Notes under the pieces: model-generated
What the model was told of the DNA's origin: nothing
The model's input: the letters and a program-made list of their open reading frames with translations, nothing else
Database searches by the model: none
Made by a program: the position numbers and the translations under genes
In this document: piece after piece, positions 52,806-61,650 of the stretch
Layout of the letters: each line of letters begins with the position of its first letter
How positions within the stretch are numbered: position 1 is the stretch's first letter
NCBI GenBank assembly: GCA_946618265.1
Contig: CAMOLA010000002.1
Location: forward strand, 1 to 64,000
From: an uncultured Eggerthellaceae bacterium
Lineage (GTDB): Bacteria > Actinomycetota > Coriobacteriia > Coriobacteriales > Eggerthellaceae
Direction: 5' to 3'
DNA: 64,000 nt

Positions 52806-53570
52806 TTGCCGAGATCGCAGCGTCGGCGCAGTGAAGCTGACATCTACCATATCATCGTGAGAGGCGAGGGGAGGCGGATCCTTTTTGAGGACGATGAGGA
52901 CAGGGAATGCTTCTTGCGTTTTCTGAAAGCGGCCCTTGATAGGTACGGCGCATCCATTTACGCATGGTGCCTCATGAGCAATCACGCCCACATGCTGTTG
53001 AAAGCCGAATTCGGCGTCATGCCGCGGTTGATGCAAAGTTTGACGAGCGGGTATGCGAGCTATTTCAACAAGCGACACGATGGCGTCGGGCACGTTTTCG
53101 CGGGACGCTACAAGAGTGAAGCGGTCGATACGGACGAGTATCTGCTCACGGTTGTCCGCTACATCCACTTCAACCCCGTGAAAGGGGGCTTGTCGGCGAG
53201 CTGTGACTACCGTTGGAGTAGCTACGGCCACTATGTTTCCCAGACAGGTTTCATCGATTCGGCGTTTGTGCTCGATGTATGCGGCGGCTTGCTGAATTTC
53301 GTGAAGTTTCACGATGTCCCCGAATCGAAGGCCATTCTTGTCAAAGACAATGGAGTTGCGGCGAAATCGCGTATCGATGATGACGAAGCGTTCGAGATAG
53401 CCGAAGCTATCGTCGGGCAAGGCGCGTTGCGCGAGGTCGGATCGCTTAGCAAAGGAGAAAGAGACGAGGCGATTGCGAAGCTGCGCAGGGCAGGGTTGAC
53501 CGTGAGGCAGGTCGAGCGTTTTACGGGAATTGGTCGGGGCATCGTTAGCCGCGTCAAATGGAAAGATTGA
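52806..53570 (+). CDS. REP-associated tyrosine transposase (RAYT)
   Basis: A 254-residue Y1/HUH single-strand transposase of the RAYT (TnpA-REP) type. The HUH motif is in CLMSNHAHMLLK. The catalytic tyrosine is within the helix DEYLLTVVRYIHFNPVKGG, preceded by HVFAGRYKSE. A C-terminal extension (about 160-254) contains a helix-turn-helix-like end (TVRQVERFTGIGRGIVSRV). RAYTs act on nearby REP palindromes, and here family A palindromes lie immediately on both sides. A TTG start at 52806 follows GGAGGT; TTG at 52800 is the alternative. Confidence 0.88.
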   Translation: MPRSQRRRSEADIYHIIVRGEGRRILFEDDEDRECFLRFLKAALDRYGASIYAWCLMSNHAHMLLKAEFGVMPRLMQSLTSGYASYFNKRHDGVGHVFAGRYKSEAVDTDEYLLTVVRYIHFNPVKGGLSASCDYRWSSYGHYVSQTGFIDSAFVLDVCGGLLNFVKFHDVPESKAILVKDNGVAAKSRIDDDEAFEIAEAIVGQGALREVGSLSKGERDEAIAKLRRAGLTVRQVERFTGIGRGIVSRVKWKD

Positions 53571-53638
53571 GGATGAGATACTTTATTACTCTACTGTGGT
53601 AAAGTATTTGCCCGTACCGACCGTTGATTGGGCAGAGA

Positions 53639-53671
53639 ATGTGACGAAGGGGTCTGACCCCTTCGTCACAT
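53639..53671. repeat. Palindromic repeat family A, right of RAYT
   Basis: A perfect 33-bp dyad, ATGTGACGAAGGGG-TC-T-GA-CCCC plus complement, with a compensated A-to-G/T-to-C change relative to other copies. It lies 16 bp before the hisZG start. Confidence 0.9.
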
Positions 53672-53687
53672 ATAGGAAAGAAGGACC

Positions 53688-55361
53688 ATGAACTACACGA
53701 CACCGCAGGGGTTCAGGGACGTTTTGTCCGACGAGGCCATCGAGCGCGAACGTATTGTCAGGCGCGTGCAGGACTGCTTCGCCGAGCGTGGATATGCGCC
53801 CATCGAGACCCCGACGCTCGAGAATATGGGCGTGATGCAGGCGGGCGGACGCGTTCCTACGTCGCCCTTCAAGTTTTTCGACGCGCAGGGCAACCTCGTC
53901 ACGATGCGGCCTGATGTTACGCTGCAGGTGGCGCGCATGTGCGCGACGCGCCTCGGATCCTCGGAAGGGCCGTTGCGGCTCCGCTATATCCAGCGCGTGT
54001 TCCGCGAAGTCGAGGGGCAGGGGGGCGTCGAGGCCCGTGAGAAAAAGCAAATCGGCGTCGAATGCATCGGGCTTGCCGGTCCCGAAGCCGATGCGGAGGT
54101 AATCGAGCTGTACGCCCAGGCTATGGAAGCAGCTGGGGTGCGCGACTTCAAGTTGTCGATTGCCACGGTAGGCGTGCTGCGCGCACTGCTTGGCGCGTCG
54201 AGCGCGCCGGCGGAATGGAAAGATGCCGTGCTCGAGGCGTTCCATGCGTCGAACTTCGTCGAGATAGACCGCCTTTGCGATGGGGCTGAGGCCAAGGGTT
54301 CGAGCTTTGCTCCGGCCATTCGCCGTCTTGCCAGGATGCGGGGCGGTCGCGAGGTTGTCGCAACCGTTCGCGATTTGGTGTCGCCTTTTGGCTGCGACGG
54401 CGCACTCGACGAGTTCGAGCAAACCTGCGAACTGCTCTCGCAACGCGGGCTGGGAGAACGCATCGTCGTCGATTTTTCTGTCGTGAGCTCGTTCGACTAC
54501 TATACGGGCATCGTGTTCGAAGCCTTCGCGCCAGGTCTGGGCGCGCCGCTTGGGAGCGGTGGACGTTACGACAATATGCTTGGCGTGTACGGTGCCGATC
54601 GTCCTGCTGCGGGATTCGCGTTTTATCTGGAAGAAGTCCAAGCAGCGCTCGCAGAGCAGGAGCGCACGGGCGGGGATGGCGGAGAGGCGCGTCCGCTGCG
54701 CGTCGCCGTGCCGAAGGGTTCACTCAACGCCGACACGATCGAGGCGCTCGCGTCGGCGGGGCTCGATGTGGCCGGCCTCGACGACCCCGGTCGGTCGCTC
54801 ATCATCAGCAATCCCGGGGTCGATTACATTATCGTGCGGCCGTCGGATGCTCCGGTGTTCGTCGAGACGGGTGCGGCCGACTGCGGCGTGTGCGGAGAAG
54901 ACTCGCTGCTCGAGTCTGAAGCCGACGTCGTTGAGCTCGTCGATTTGCGCTTCGGCGCATGTCGATTCATCGTCGCCGAGCCAGCGGGTGCAGCCGAGCA
55001 CACCGCCGAGCAATATCGGAGGCTGGGCAGCATCCGCGTGGCGACGAAATACCCGCGTATTGCGCGCGCTCATTTTGCACGCCGCGGCACGCAGGTCGAA
55101 ATCGTGCAGCTGCATGGTAATATCGAGCTCGGGCCGTTAACGGGCATGTCGGAATGCATCGTGGACATTACGGCGACGGGCACCACGTTGCGCGAGAACA
55201 ACCTAGTCATTACTGACGAAGTGCTTGACTCGACGGCGCGGTTCTTTGCGAACGCCGCATCGTTTAGGACCGATGCTCGCGTGCGCGATTTGTCGGCCAA
55301 GCTTCGTGAGCGTTCGCGTAACCGCGAATTGAAAGTGACGGCTGGCGGCGAAGGCAAGTAA
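53688..55361 (+). CDS. hisZG: HisZ-HisG fusion, ATP phosphoribosyltransferase
   Basis: A 557-residue fusion. Residues 1 to about 325 are HisZ, the catalytically inactive HisRS-like regulatory subunit (TTPQGFRDVLSDEA, RPDVTLQVAR, SSFDYYTGIVFEAF). After a Gly/Glu-rich linker, about 337-557 is a short-form HisG: RVAVPKGSLNADTIEAL, VRPSDAPVFVETGAAD and the PRPP site VDITATGTTLREN. It catalyses the first step of histidine synthesis. Normally these are separate proteins forming an octamer. AGGAAAGAAGGACC precedes the ATG. Confidence 0.92.
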   Translation: MNYTTPQGFRDVLSDEAIERERIVRRVQDCFAERGYAPIETPTLENMGVMQAGGRVPTSPFKFFDAQGNLVTMRPDVTLQVARMCATRLGSSEGPLRLRYIQRVFREVEGQGGVEAREKKQIGVECIGLAGPEADAEVIELYAQAMEAAGVRDFKLSIATVGVLRALLGASSAPAEWKDAVLEAFHASNFVEIDRLCDGAEAKGSSFAPAIRRLARMRGGREVVATVRDLVSPFGCDGALDEFEQTCELLSQRGLGERIVVDFSVVSSFDYYTGIVFEAFAPGLGAPLGSGGRYDNMLGVYGADRPAAGFAFYLEEVQAALAEQERTGGDGGEARPLRVAVPKGSLNADTIEALASAGLDVAGLDDPGRSLIISNPGVDYIIVRPSDAPVFVETGAADCGVCGEDSLLESEADVVELVDLRFGACRFIVAEPAGAAEHTAEQYRRLGSIRVATKYPRIARAHFARRGTQVEIVQLHGNIELGPLTGMSECIVDITATGTTLRENNLVITDEVLDSTARFFANAASFRTDARVRDLSAKLRERSRNRELKVTAGGEGK

Positions 55362-55367
55362 GTAATA

Positions 55368-55460
55368 CGAGCGTGACAAAGGGGTCAGACCCCTTTGTCA
55401 CATTAATCGAGTACGAAGAAAGGTATGTGACAAAGGGGTCTGACCCCTTTGTCACGCTCG
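55368..55460. repeat. Paired family A palindromes (REPIN-like)
   Basis: Two A copies (55373-55401 and 55427-55455) are separated by 25 bp. The outer flanks CGAGC and GCTCG also pair, so the whole 93 bp is one inverted repeat made of two palindromes. It lies between hisZG and hisD. This two-unit inverted form is the typical REPIN layout. Confidence 0.9.
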
Positions 55461-55472
55461 GAAGGAAACGTC

Positions 55473-56756
55473 ATGAGAAGAGTCATCCTGGAGGCGGGCG
55501 AGCAGTTCGGAAACGCCCACCTGAAGCGCAAGAGCGCGTTCAACGCCAAGGCGATGGAGGTAGCGACGGGCATCGTGGAGGACGTGCGCCAGCGCGGCGA
55601 CGAGTGCCTGCGCGAGCTGACCGCGAAGTTCGACGGCGTCGAGGTCGATCGGTTCCGCGTGCCGCAGGAGGCCATCGACGAGGCGGTTGCACAGTGCGAT
55701 CCCGTCATCGCCGAGGCGCTCGAGCACGCCGCCGCCCAGATTCGCGAGTTCCACGAGCGTCAGCTGCAGCAGAGCTGGTTCGCCACGCGCCCGAACGGCT
55801 CGATTGTCGGCGCGAAGGTGACGCCGCTCGACTCGGTGGGCATCTACGTGCCCGGCGGGCGCGCCCTCTATCCTTCGACCCTGCTCATGAACGCGCTTCC
55901 CGCGAGCGTCGCCGGTGTGAAGCGCATCGTCGTGGTCAACCCGCCGACCAAGGACGGCTCGCTCGACTCCGCCATCCTGAAGGCGGCGCAGCTCGCGGGC
56001 GTGACCGAGATCTACTCGGTCGGAGGCGCCCAGGCCATCGCCGCGCTGGCGTACGGCACCGAGCAGATCGCGCCCGTTGACAAGATCACCGGCCCGGGCA
56101 ATGCTTTCGTAGCCGCTGCCAAGCAGCTCGTCAGCGGAGACGTGGGCATCGACATGGTCGCAGGGCCTTCCGAGGTGTGCGTCGTGGCCGACGAGACGGC
56201 CGACCCGCGCCTGGTGGCCATCGACCTCATGGCCCAGGCCGAGCACGACCCGCTGGCAACCTGCTATCTGGTCACGTTCTCGGCCGAATACGCCGATAGC
56301 GTCGAGGCGGCCATCGCCGAGTATCTGAAGGAGTCCACTCGCGCCGATATCACGTCGACGTCGCTCGACAACGAGGGCCTCATCGTGATCTGCGAGGATC
56401 TGCCCCAGGCGATCGGGGCCGTCAACGTCATCGCGCCCGAGCACCTCGAGCTGCATATCGCCAATCCGATGGATTCGCTCGGCGCCATCCGCCATGCAGG
56501 TGCGATCTTCCTTGGCGAATGGACGCCCGAGGCGGTCGGCGATTACGTTGCAGGTCCCAACCACACGTTGCCGACCGGCGGCACGGCGCGCTTCTCCAGC
56601 CCGCTTTCGGTCGAAGAGTTCGTCAAGAAGTCCTCGATCATCCAATACTCTCCGGCGGCGCTTTCCGACGATGCCGATGCCATCATCACCATCGCCGACC
56701 ACGAGGGCCTCTGGGCGCATGCGCAAAGCGTCAGATTGCGCAAGGAGGCGCTGTAG
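55473..56756 (+). CDS. hisD: Histidinol dehydrogenase
   Basis: A 427-residue zinc enzyme performing the last two oxidations of histidine synthesis. Family motifs are VPGGRALYPSTLLMNALPA, the VGGAQAIAALAYGTE segment, the signature DMVAGPSEV and LMAQAEHDP. The C-terminal GPNHTLPTGGTARF holds a zinc histidine. The ATG at 55473 follows GGAAGG, and the upstream in-frame start lies in the repeat. Confidence 0.95.
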   Translation: MRRVILEAGEQFGNAHLKRKSAFNAKAMEVATGIVEDVRQRGDECLRELTAKFDGVEVDRFRVPQEAIDEAVAQCDPVIAEALEHAAAQIREFHERQLQQSWFATRPNGSIVGAKVTPLDSVGIYVPGGRALYPSTLLMNALPASVAGVKRIVVVNPPTKDGSLDSAILKAAQLAGVTEIYSVGGAQAIAALAYGTEQIAPVDKITGPGNAFVAAAKQLVSGDVGIDMVAGPSEVCVVADETADPRLVAIDLMAQAEHDPLATCYLVTFSAEYADSVEAAIAEYLKESTRADITSTSLDNEGLIVICEDLPQAIGAVNVIAPEHLELHIANPMDSLGAIRHAGAIFLGEWTPEAVGDYVAGPNHTLPTGGTARFSSPLSVEEFVKKSSIIQYSPAALSDDADAIITIADHEGLWAHAQSVRLRKEAL

Positions 56757-56829
56757 GAGGGACTTGACGTCGCAAAATGGGCCGCGGGGACAGATTCGGC
56801 TCGTTTTCGAACGAGAAAGGGAATATGCA

Positions 56830-57906
56830 ATGAAACAAGTTCGCCCAGCTGCCCCGCAGCTTGCCGATATACAGCCGTACGATCCGAAATACATTCCCGC
56901 CGAGGTCATGATCTCGGCGAACGAGAACACGAGCGACGTGTCGTTCGAGCTGCGCCGCGAGATCGAACGCGCCATACGCAAGGTGCCGTTCAACCGCTAT
57001 CCCGACCCGTTGGCCAACGATTTGCGCAACATGATAGCCGAGGCCAACGGGCTCGACCGCGATCAAGTCGTCATGGGCAACGGCGGCGACGAGCTGCTGT
57101 TCAACATCGCGCTTGCGTGGGGCGGGCCGGGACGCACCTTCCTCAACCTGCCGCCGACGTTCTCGGTGTACAAGAACAACGCCCAGCTGACGAACACGAG
57201 CATCGTCGACGTACCGCGTCTGCCCGATTTCTCGATCGACGAGGAAGCCGTGCTCGCGCGTCTTGCGCAAGACGATATCGACTACACCATCATCACGAGC
57301 CCCAACAACCCTTCGGGCAACGTCGTCGATACGTCGTTCGTGCGGCGCGTGCTCGAAGCGACCGATGCGCTCGTGATGGTCGACGAGGCGTATTTCGAGT
57401 TCTCGCGCAACACGGTGCGCCCCCTGCTCGAAAGCCACGAGAACCTGGTCATTCTCCGCACGTTTTCCAAGGCGTTCTCGCTCGCGGGCGTGCGCATGGG
57501 CTACCTGTTGGGAAACGAGAGCGTGATCAGGGAATTCAAGAAGGTTCGCCAGCCCTACTCGGTCGACGCCGTCTCGCAGGCCATCGCGCGCGTCGTGTAC
57601 GAGAACCGCGCCCAGTTCGAAAAGGGCATCGACGCCATCATCGAGCAACGGGCCCGCGTCACTGCCGAGCTCGATGCCATGGACGGCGTCGAGGTGTTTC
57701 CGTCTGCCGCCAACTACGTCCTGTTCAGGCTCGACGGCGCCTACGATGCCGGCGACGTGTGGCAGCGCCTGCTCGATAACGGCGTGCTCATCCGCGATTT
57801 CTCCCGTTCGCCCCGCCTCGAGAACTGCCTGCGCGTCTCGATTGGCAACGAGGAAGAGAACACGCGGTTCCTCGGCGAGCTGCGACAGATTCTGGGATTG
57901 GTTTAG
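56830..57906 (+). CDS. hisC: Histidinol-phosphate aminotransferase
   Basis: A 358-residue PLP-dependent class II-type HisC. Motifs include NENTSDVSF near the N-terminus, MGNGGDELLFNIALA, SPNNPSG, VDEAYFEFS and the PLP lysine in RTFSKAFSLAGVRMGY. The ATG at 56830 follows AAAGGGA; the 73 bp after hisD are otherwise untranslated. 184 bp of gene-free sequence follows, ending in palindrome A. Confidence 0.94.
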   Translation: MKQVRPAAPQLADIQPYDPKYIPAEVMISANENTSDVSFELRREIERAIRKVPFNRYPDPLANDLRNMIAEANGLDRDQVVMGNGGDELLFNIALAWGGPGRTFLNLPPTFSVYKNNAQLTNTSIVDVPRLPDFSIDEEAVLARLAQDDIDYTIITSPNNPSGNVVDTSFVRRVLEATDALVMVDEAYFEFSRNTVRPLLESHENLVILRTFSKAFSLAGVRMGYLLGNESVIREFKKVRQPYSVDAVSQAIARVVYENRAQFEKGIDAIIEQRARVTAELDAMDGVEVFPSAANYVLFRLDGAYDAGDVWQRLLDNGVLIRDFSRSPRLENCLRVSIGNEEENTRFLGELRQILGLV

Positions 57907-58090
57907 GCTGGCGGCGCACGGCTGTCTCCGCTTGGCATCCAGGCCCAATAGCCCGCTTCTTCCGGACAGGGCGGGCGATCGGAAGGACGGCGCGCATGAC
58001 AACCTGTCTCTTTTCGGTTGTCGGCCACGCAAGGGCATTGACGGCGCGAACTCGTGCGATACTGGTCCGGCATAGATGAAGGCAAGTAGG

Positions 58091-58125
58091 AATGTGACAA
58101 AGGGGTCAGACCCCTTTGTCACATT
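58091..58125. repeat. Palindromic repeat family A
   Basis: A perfect 35-bp dyad, AATGTGACAAAGGGG-TC-A-GA-CCCC plus complement, 26 bp before hisB. It is the distal member of the A cluster around the RAYT gene. Confidence 0.9.
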
Positions 58126-58151
58126 CAAGGGAGCAAGGCGAAAGGACGAAC

Positions 58152-58742
58152 ATGACGCGTCAGGCGACGATAACGCGCGCGACGAAGGAAACCGACATCG
58201 TCATCACGCTCGACCTCGATGGCTCGGGCGCCACGACGATCGACACGGGCATTGGGTTCTTCGACCACATGCTCGAGGCATTTGGGCGCCATGGCCTGTA
58301 CGATCTCGAGGTGAAAGCCAAAGGCGACTTGCACGTCGACGGGCATCATACGGTCGAGGACTGCGGCATCGTGCTCGGCCAGGCCTTTGCCCGCGCGCTC
58401 GGCGACAAGCGCGGCATCGTGCGCTACGGCGACATCGCGCTTCCCATGGACGAAGCGCTCGTGATGGCCGCGGTCGACATCTCGGGTCGCGGGGCGCTGT
58501 ACTGGGACATGGACATTCCCTACCAGATGGTGGGCGCCTTCGACTCCACGCTGGCCAAGGAGTTCTTCATCGCCTTCGCGGCGAATGCGGGCATCACGCT
58601 GCACGTGCGGCAGCTCGCCGGCGAGAACGTGCATCACGTGGTCGAAGCCTTGTTCAAGGCAGTCGCCCGCGCCCTGCGCGCCGCCGTTGCGACCGACCCG
58701 CGCGCAGCAGACGCGCTTCCGAGCACCAAAGGCGCGCTCTAG
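58152..58742 (+). CDS. hisB: Imidazoleglycerol-phosphate dehydratase
   Basis: A 196-residue monofunctional HisB with the metal-binding histidine clusters [24 protein letters not shown] and [13 protein letters not shown]. It converts IGP to imidazoleacetol phosphate. There is no phosphatase domain, so histidinol-phosphate phosphatase must be encoded elsewhere. AAAGGA precedes the ATG at 58152. Confidence 0.95.
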   Translation: MTRQATITRATKETDIVITLDLDGSGATTIDTGIGFFDHMLEAFGRHGLYDLEVKAKGDLHVDGHHTVEDCGIVLGQAFARALGDKRGIVRYGDIALPMDEALVMAAVDISGRGALYWDMDIPYQMVGAFDSTLAKEFFIAFAANAGITLHVRQLAGENVHHVVEALFKAVARALRAAVATDPRAADALPSTKGAL

Positions 58743-58865
58743 CAAACGCGAACGGGGCCGAGGTGCCAGCTGGTCGTGGGGGAGAATCTGGACCAGGGCA
58801 GGCCGTTCGTCACGGCCGAAGAACATGCGCCCTGGCCGAGGTAGTTTCAAGATAGAGGAAGATTC

Positions 58866-59498
58866 GTGATAGCAGTAGTCGATTACCACAAGGGCAACTT
58901 GAAGTCGGTCGAGCGCGGACTCATCGGAGTCGGTGCCGACGCGCGCATCACCGACGACGCGGCGGAAATCGCGCGCGCCGATGCCATCGTGCTGCCGGGC
59001 GTGGGCGCGTTCGCCGATGCCGCGGCCGCCATGAACGAGCTCGGCCAGATGCAGCTCTTGTGCGAGCGCATCGAAGCCGGCGTGCCGTTCCTCGGCATTT
59101 GCCTGGGGCTTCACCTCATGTTCGAGGGAGGCGACGAGCATGCGCAGGGCTCGCCCACGCCCGGCATGGGCATCTTGCCCGGCATCGTCAGCGCGCTTCC
59201 CAAGGTTGATTCCGCCGGCAATGCGTACAAGATCCCGCACGTCGGCTGGAATAGCGTCGAGTACTCAGGCGAACCGAGCGCGCTATTCGATGGTATTCCC
59301 GATGGCGAGTTTTTCTATTTCACGCATAGCTTCGCGGTGCCGCAATCGTCCGCTACGATTGCGACGACGACCCATTCCGTCGCGTTTCCCTGTGCCGTCC
59401 AGGTGGCCGAGCGTGCGTTCGGGGTTCAGTTCCACCCCGAAAAAAGCTCGGATGCGGGCGCGCGGTTGCTGGCGAACTTCGTCAAGCTGGCAAGCTGA
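58866..59498 (+). CDS. hisH: Imidazole glycerol phosphate synthase glutaminase subunit
   Basis: A 210-residue class I glutamine amidotransferase supplying ammonia to HisF. The catalytic cysteine is in FLGICLGLHLMFEG, and the His/Glu pair in VQFHPEKSSD. It starts with GTG at 58866 after AGAGGAAG. Its partner gene hisF is not within the window. Confidence 0.94.
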   Translation: MIAVVDYHKGNLKSVERGLIGVGADARITDDAAEIARADAIVLPGVGAFADAAAAMNELGQMQLLCERIEAGVPFLGICLGLHLMFEGGDEHAQGSPTPGMGILPGIVSALPKVDSAGNAYKIPHVGWNSVEYSGEPSALFDGIPDGEFFYFTHSFAVPQSSATIATTTHSVAFPCAVQVAERAFGVQFHPEKSSDAGARLLANFVKLAS

Positions 59499-59569
59499 CG
59501 CTGCGAACGGATTGCGTCGGTTCGCCCGATACGTTCAGACGAGAATCGCGCTCACGAGGAAGGAATCAC

Positions 59570-60295
59570 ATGTACCTGCTACCCGCAATCGATATCCTGG
59601 ACGGCAAGGCCGTGCGTTTGGCGAAAGGCGATTACGCCAAGGTCACGGTGTACAACGAGAATCCCGTCGAACAGGCGAAGGTCTTCGAGGACGCCGGTGC
59701 CGAATGGCTGCACATGGTCGATTTGGACGGCGCGAAGTCGGGCAATGCCGACAACATCCGCGTCGTCGAGGAGATTCTGTCCAAGACCAGCCTCAAGGTC
59801 GAGATCGGCGGCGGCATTCGCAGCCTGGCCGTCATCGAGCGCCTCGTGAACGCGGGCGCTACCAGGCTCGTTTTAGGTACGGCGCTCGTTCGCGATCCCG
59901 AATTCGCGCAGGCGGCCATCGAGCAATACGGAGACGCGCTTGCCGCGGGCATCGACGCCAAGAGCGGGGAAGTGGCCGTCGCCGGCTGGACGCGGGGCAG
60001 CGGCATCACCGCGCATGAGCTGGCATCGCGCATGTCCGAGCTCGGCTACCGCCATCTGGTCTACACCGACATCGCGCGCGACGGCATGCAGACCGGCATC
60101 GACGAGCAGGCCTATGTGCAGATGGCCGCGTCGTTCGGGCATCCCGTCATCGCGAGCGGCGGCGTGGCCGGCATGGACGACATCGTTCGGCTCGCCCAGG
60201 TTGCCGACAGCATCGAGGGCGTCATCGCGGGCCGCGCCATCTACGAGGGCACGCTGCCGCTCGAGGAGGCCATCGCCGCTTGCAAAGCGCACTAG
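59570..60295 (+). CDS. hisA: ProFAR isomerase HisA
   Basis: A 241-residue TIM-barrel enzyme isomerising phosphoribosylformimino-AICAR-P. Motifs are LPAIDILDGKAVRLAKGDY, HMVDLDGAKSG, EIGGGIRS and the second phosphate site GGVAGMDDI. In some actinobacteria HisA also serves as PriA for tryptophan synthesis; the sequence alone does not settle this. GAGGAAGGAA precedes the ATG. Confidence 0.94.
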   Translation: MYLLPAIDILDGKAVRLAKGDYAKVTVYNENPVEQAKVFEDAGAEWLHMVDLDGAKSGNADNIRVVEEILSKTSLKVEIGGGIRSLAVIERLVNAGATRLVLGTALVRDPEFAQAAIEQYGDALAAGIDAKSGEVAVAGWTRGSGITAHELASRMSELGYRHLVYTDIARDGMQTGIDEQAYVQMAASFGHPVIASGGVAGMDDIVRLAQVADSIEGVIAGRAIYEGTLPLEEAIAACKAH

Positions 60296-60382
60296 CTCCC
60301 GGTGACCTGTTCGCCGCCTTGCCCTGATACACGAAAGAGAAGCGAGAGAGAATTGTCCCCAGCACGAGATCGAATCCCACCC

Positions 60383-61507
60383 ATGAAAGTGTCCATCGTC
60401 ATCCCCGTCTTCAACGACGAGGACTATGTGGGGCGCACGCTCAAATCATGCCTGCGCCAGACGCACCAGTTCATCGAGGTCGTCTGCGTCGATGATGGCT
60501 CGTCGGACGCCTCGCTCGAGCGGCTGCGCGCGATAGCGGCCCAGGATGGCCGCGTGAAGGTCGTGGCGCTTCCCCAGAACGGCGGCTCGCACAACGCGCG
60601 GCGTGCGGGTTTGGCCGCCGCGACCGGCGAGCTCGTGACGTTCCTCGACGCCGACGACGAGCTGCACAGCAAGATGTGCGCCCGCATGGTGGCGGAATAC
60701 GCCCGCGAGCCGTACGACGTGCTGCATTTCGCGACGTACGTGAAAGGCGACGGGCAGGTGCCGGTCGAACGCGTCCGCGAGATGACGCGCTGGTGCGCGC
60801 CGCTCGAGGGCCCGCTTCACGGACGCGACATCCTCGTGCGCTCGTTCGTGAACTACGAGTACGCATTCAACGTCGCCGGCAAGGCGTTTCCGATCGAGCT
60901 CGCGCGCAAGGCGTTCGATGCGATAGGCGACATCAAGGCCGATTCGAGCGAAGACGTGCTCGAGTACTTCGCCATCGGGTTCTTCGCCGACAGCTATCGG
61001 GGACTGCCGGGCTTGCGCTACTACGTGTACCACTTGGGCGACGGGGGGTCGGCGCTCGCCGACATGACGACCGCCCAGTTCGCGCGCGCCTTGCGCAGCA
61101 GTGATGCGGTCGCGGCCGTCGGCGCGTTCCTGGAATCCCAGGGCGCCGCGGAAAGCCATGCCGATATCTACGAGGCGCATCGGACCGAGCAGCTGCGCGT
61201 GCTCCTGCGCACGTGGGATGCGTACGTGCGGCCTGCCGACAAGGCCGAATGCCTGGCGGCGGTGTTCGAGCGCTGGCCCGAGGCCGATGTGGTCTCGGCG
61301 ACTTGCGAGCTGGGAAGCGACGCCGTCGGCATTCTCAAAGGCCAAGTGGGGGATGACTACGCTTTCACCAACGAGCACTACTACGCCATGGGCGTGGCCG
61401 ACGGTGCCCGCGCCGAGCGCGAGGGCATTCACGCCACGGGCACGTATCGTCTGGGCAACGCCGTAGGTGCCTTGCCCCGCAAGATCCTTGCCTTGATGGG
61501 GAGGTGA
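60383..61507 (+). CDS. Family 2 glycosyltransferase
   Basis: A protein of about 374 residues with a GT-A domain at the N-terminus: VSIVIPVFNDEDYVGRTL, VDDGSSDASLERL and the DxD-containing TFLDADDELHSKM. The remaining 250 residues are soluble and unassigned. It resembles the other glycosyltransferase at 51728 in layout. The start may be ATG 60383 or TTG 60353, which follows a GA-rich stretch. It follows hisA by 87 bp, possibly co-transcribed but functionally unrelated. Confidence 0.8.
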   Translation: MKVSIVIPVFNDEDYVGRTLKSCLRQTHQFIEVVCVDDGSSDASLERLRAIAAQDGRVKVVALPQNGGSHNARRAGLAAATGELVTFLDADDELHSKMCARMVAEYAREPYDVLHFATYVKGDGQVPVERVREMTRWCAPLEGPLHGRDILVRSFVNYEYAFNVAGKAFPIELARKAFDAIGDIKADSSEDVLEYFAIGFFADSYRGLPGLRYYVYHLGDGGSALADMTTAQFARALRSSDAVAAVGAFLESQGAAESHADIYEAHRTEQLRVLLRTWDAYVRPADKAECLAAVFERWPEADVVSATCELGSDAVGILKGQVGDDYAFTNEHYYAMGVADGARAEREGIHATGTYRLGNAVGALPRKILALMGR

Positions 61508-61582
61508 GCCGATCGCACACTGCCATGCTTCCACATGATGCGGCCTTCCCCTTTGACGCTTTCGTTCATCGCAAAGTGATGC

Positions 61583-61642
61583 TTGACTTTTAAGGATATG
61601 TGATTTTAGATATATAAATATAACTATTTACTTATATCTAAA
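61583..61642 (+). promoter_or_regulatory. AT-rich promoter with operator dyad
   Basis: TTGACT (61583-61588) is followed after 17-18 bp by a TAGATA-like -10. It overlaps a perfect dyad TTTAGATATA (61605-61614) / TATATCTAAA (61633-61642). This very AT-rich patch in a GC-rich region fits a regulated promoter for the ABC transporter. The regulator is unknown. Confidence 0.5.
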
Positions 61643-61650
61643 GGATGGGC

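Noticed and set aside
49969..58125. Treating every family A palindrome as a Rho-independent terminator
   Set aside because: Only the copy at 52750 is followed by a T-run. Several lie inside the histidine cluster where termination would be harmful, and each is symmetrical in both directions.
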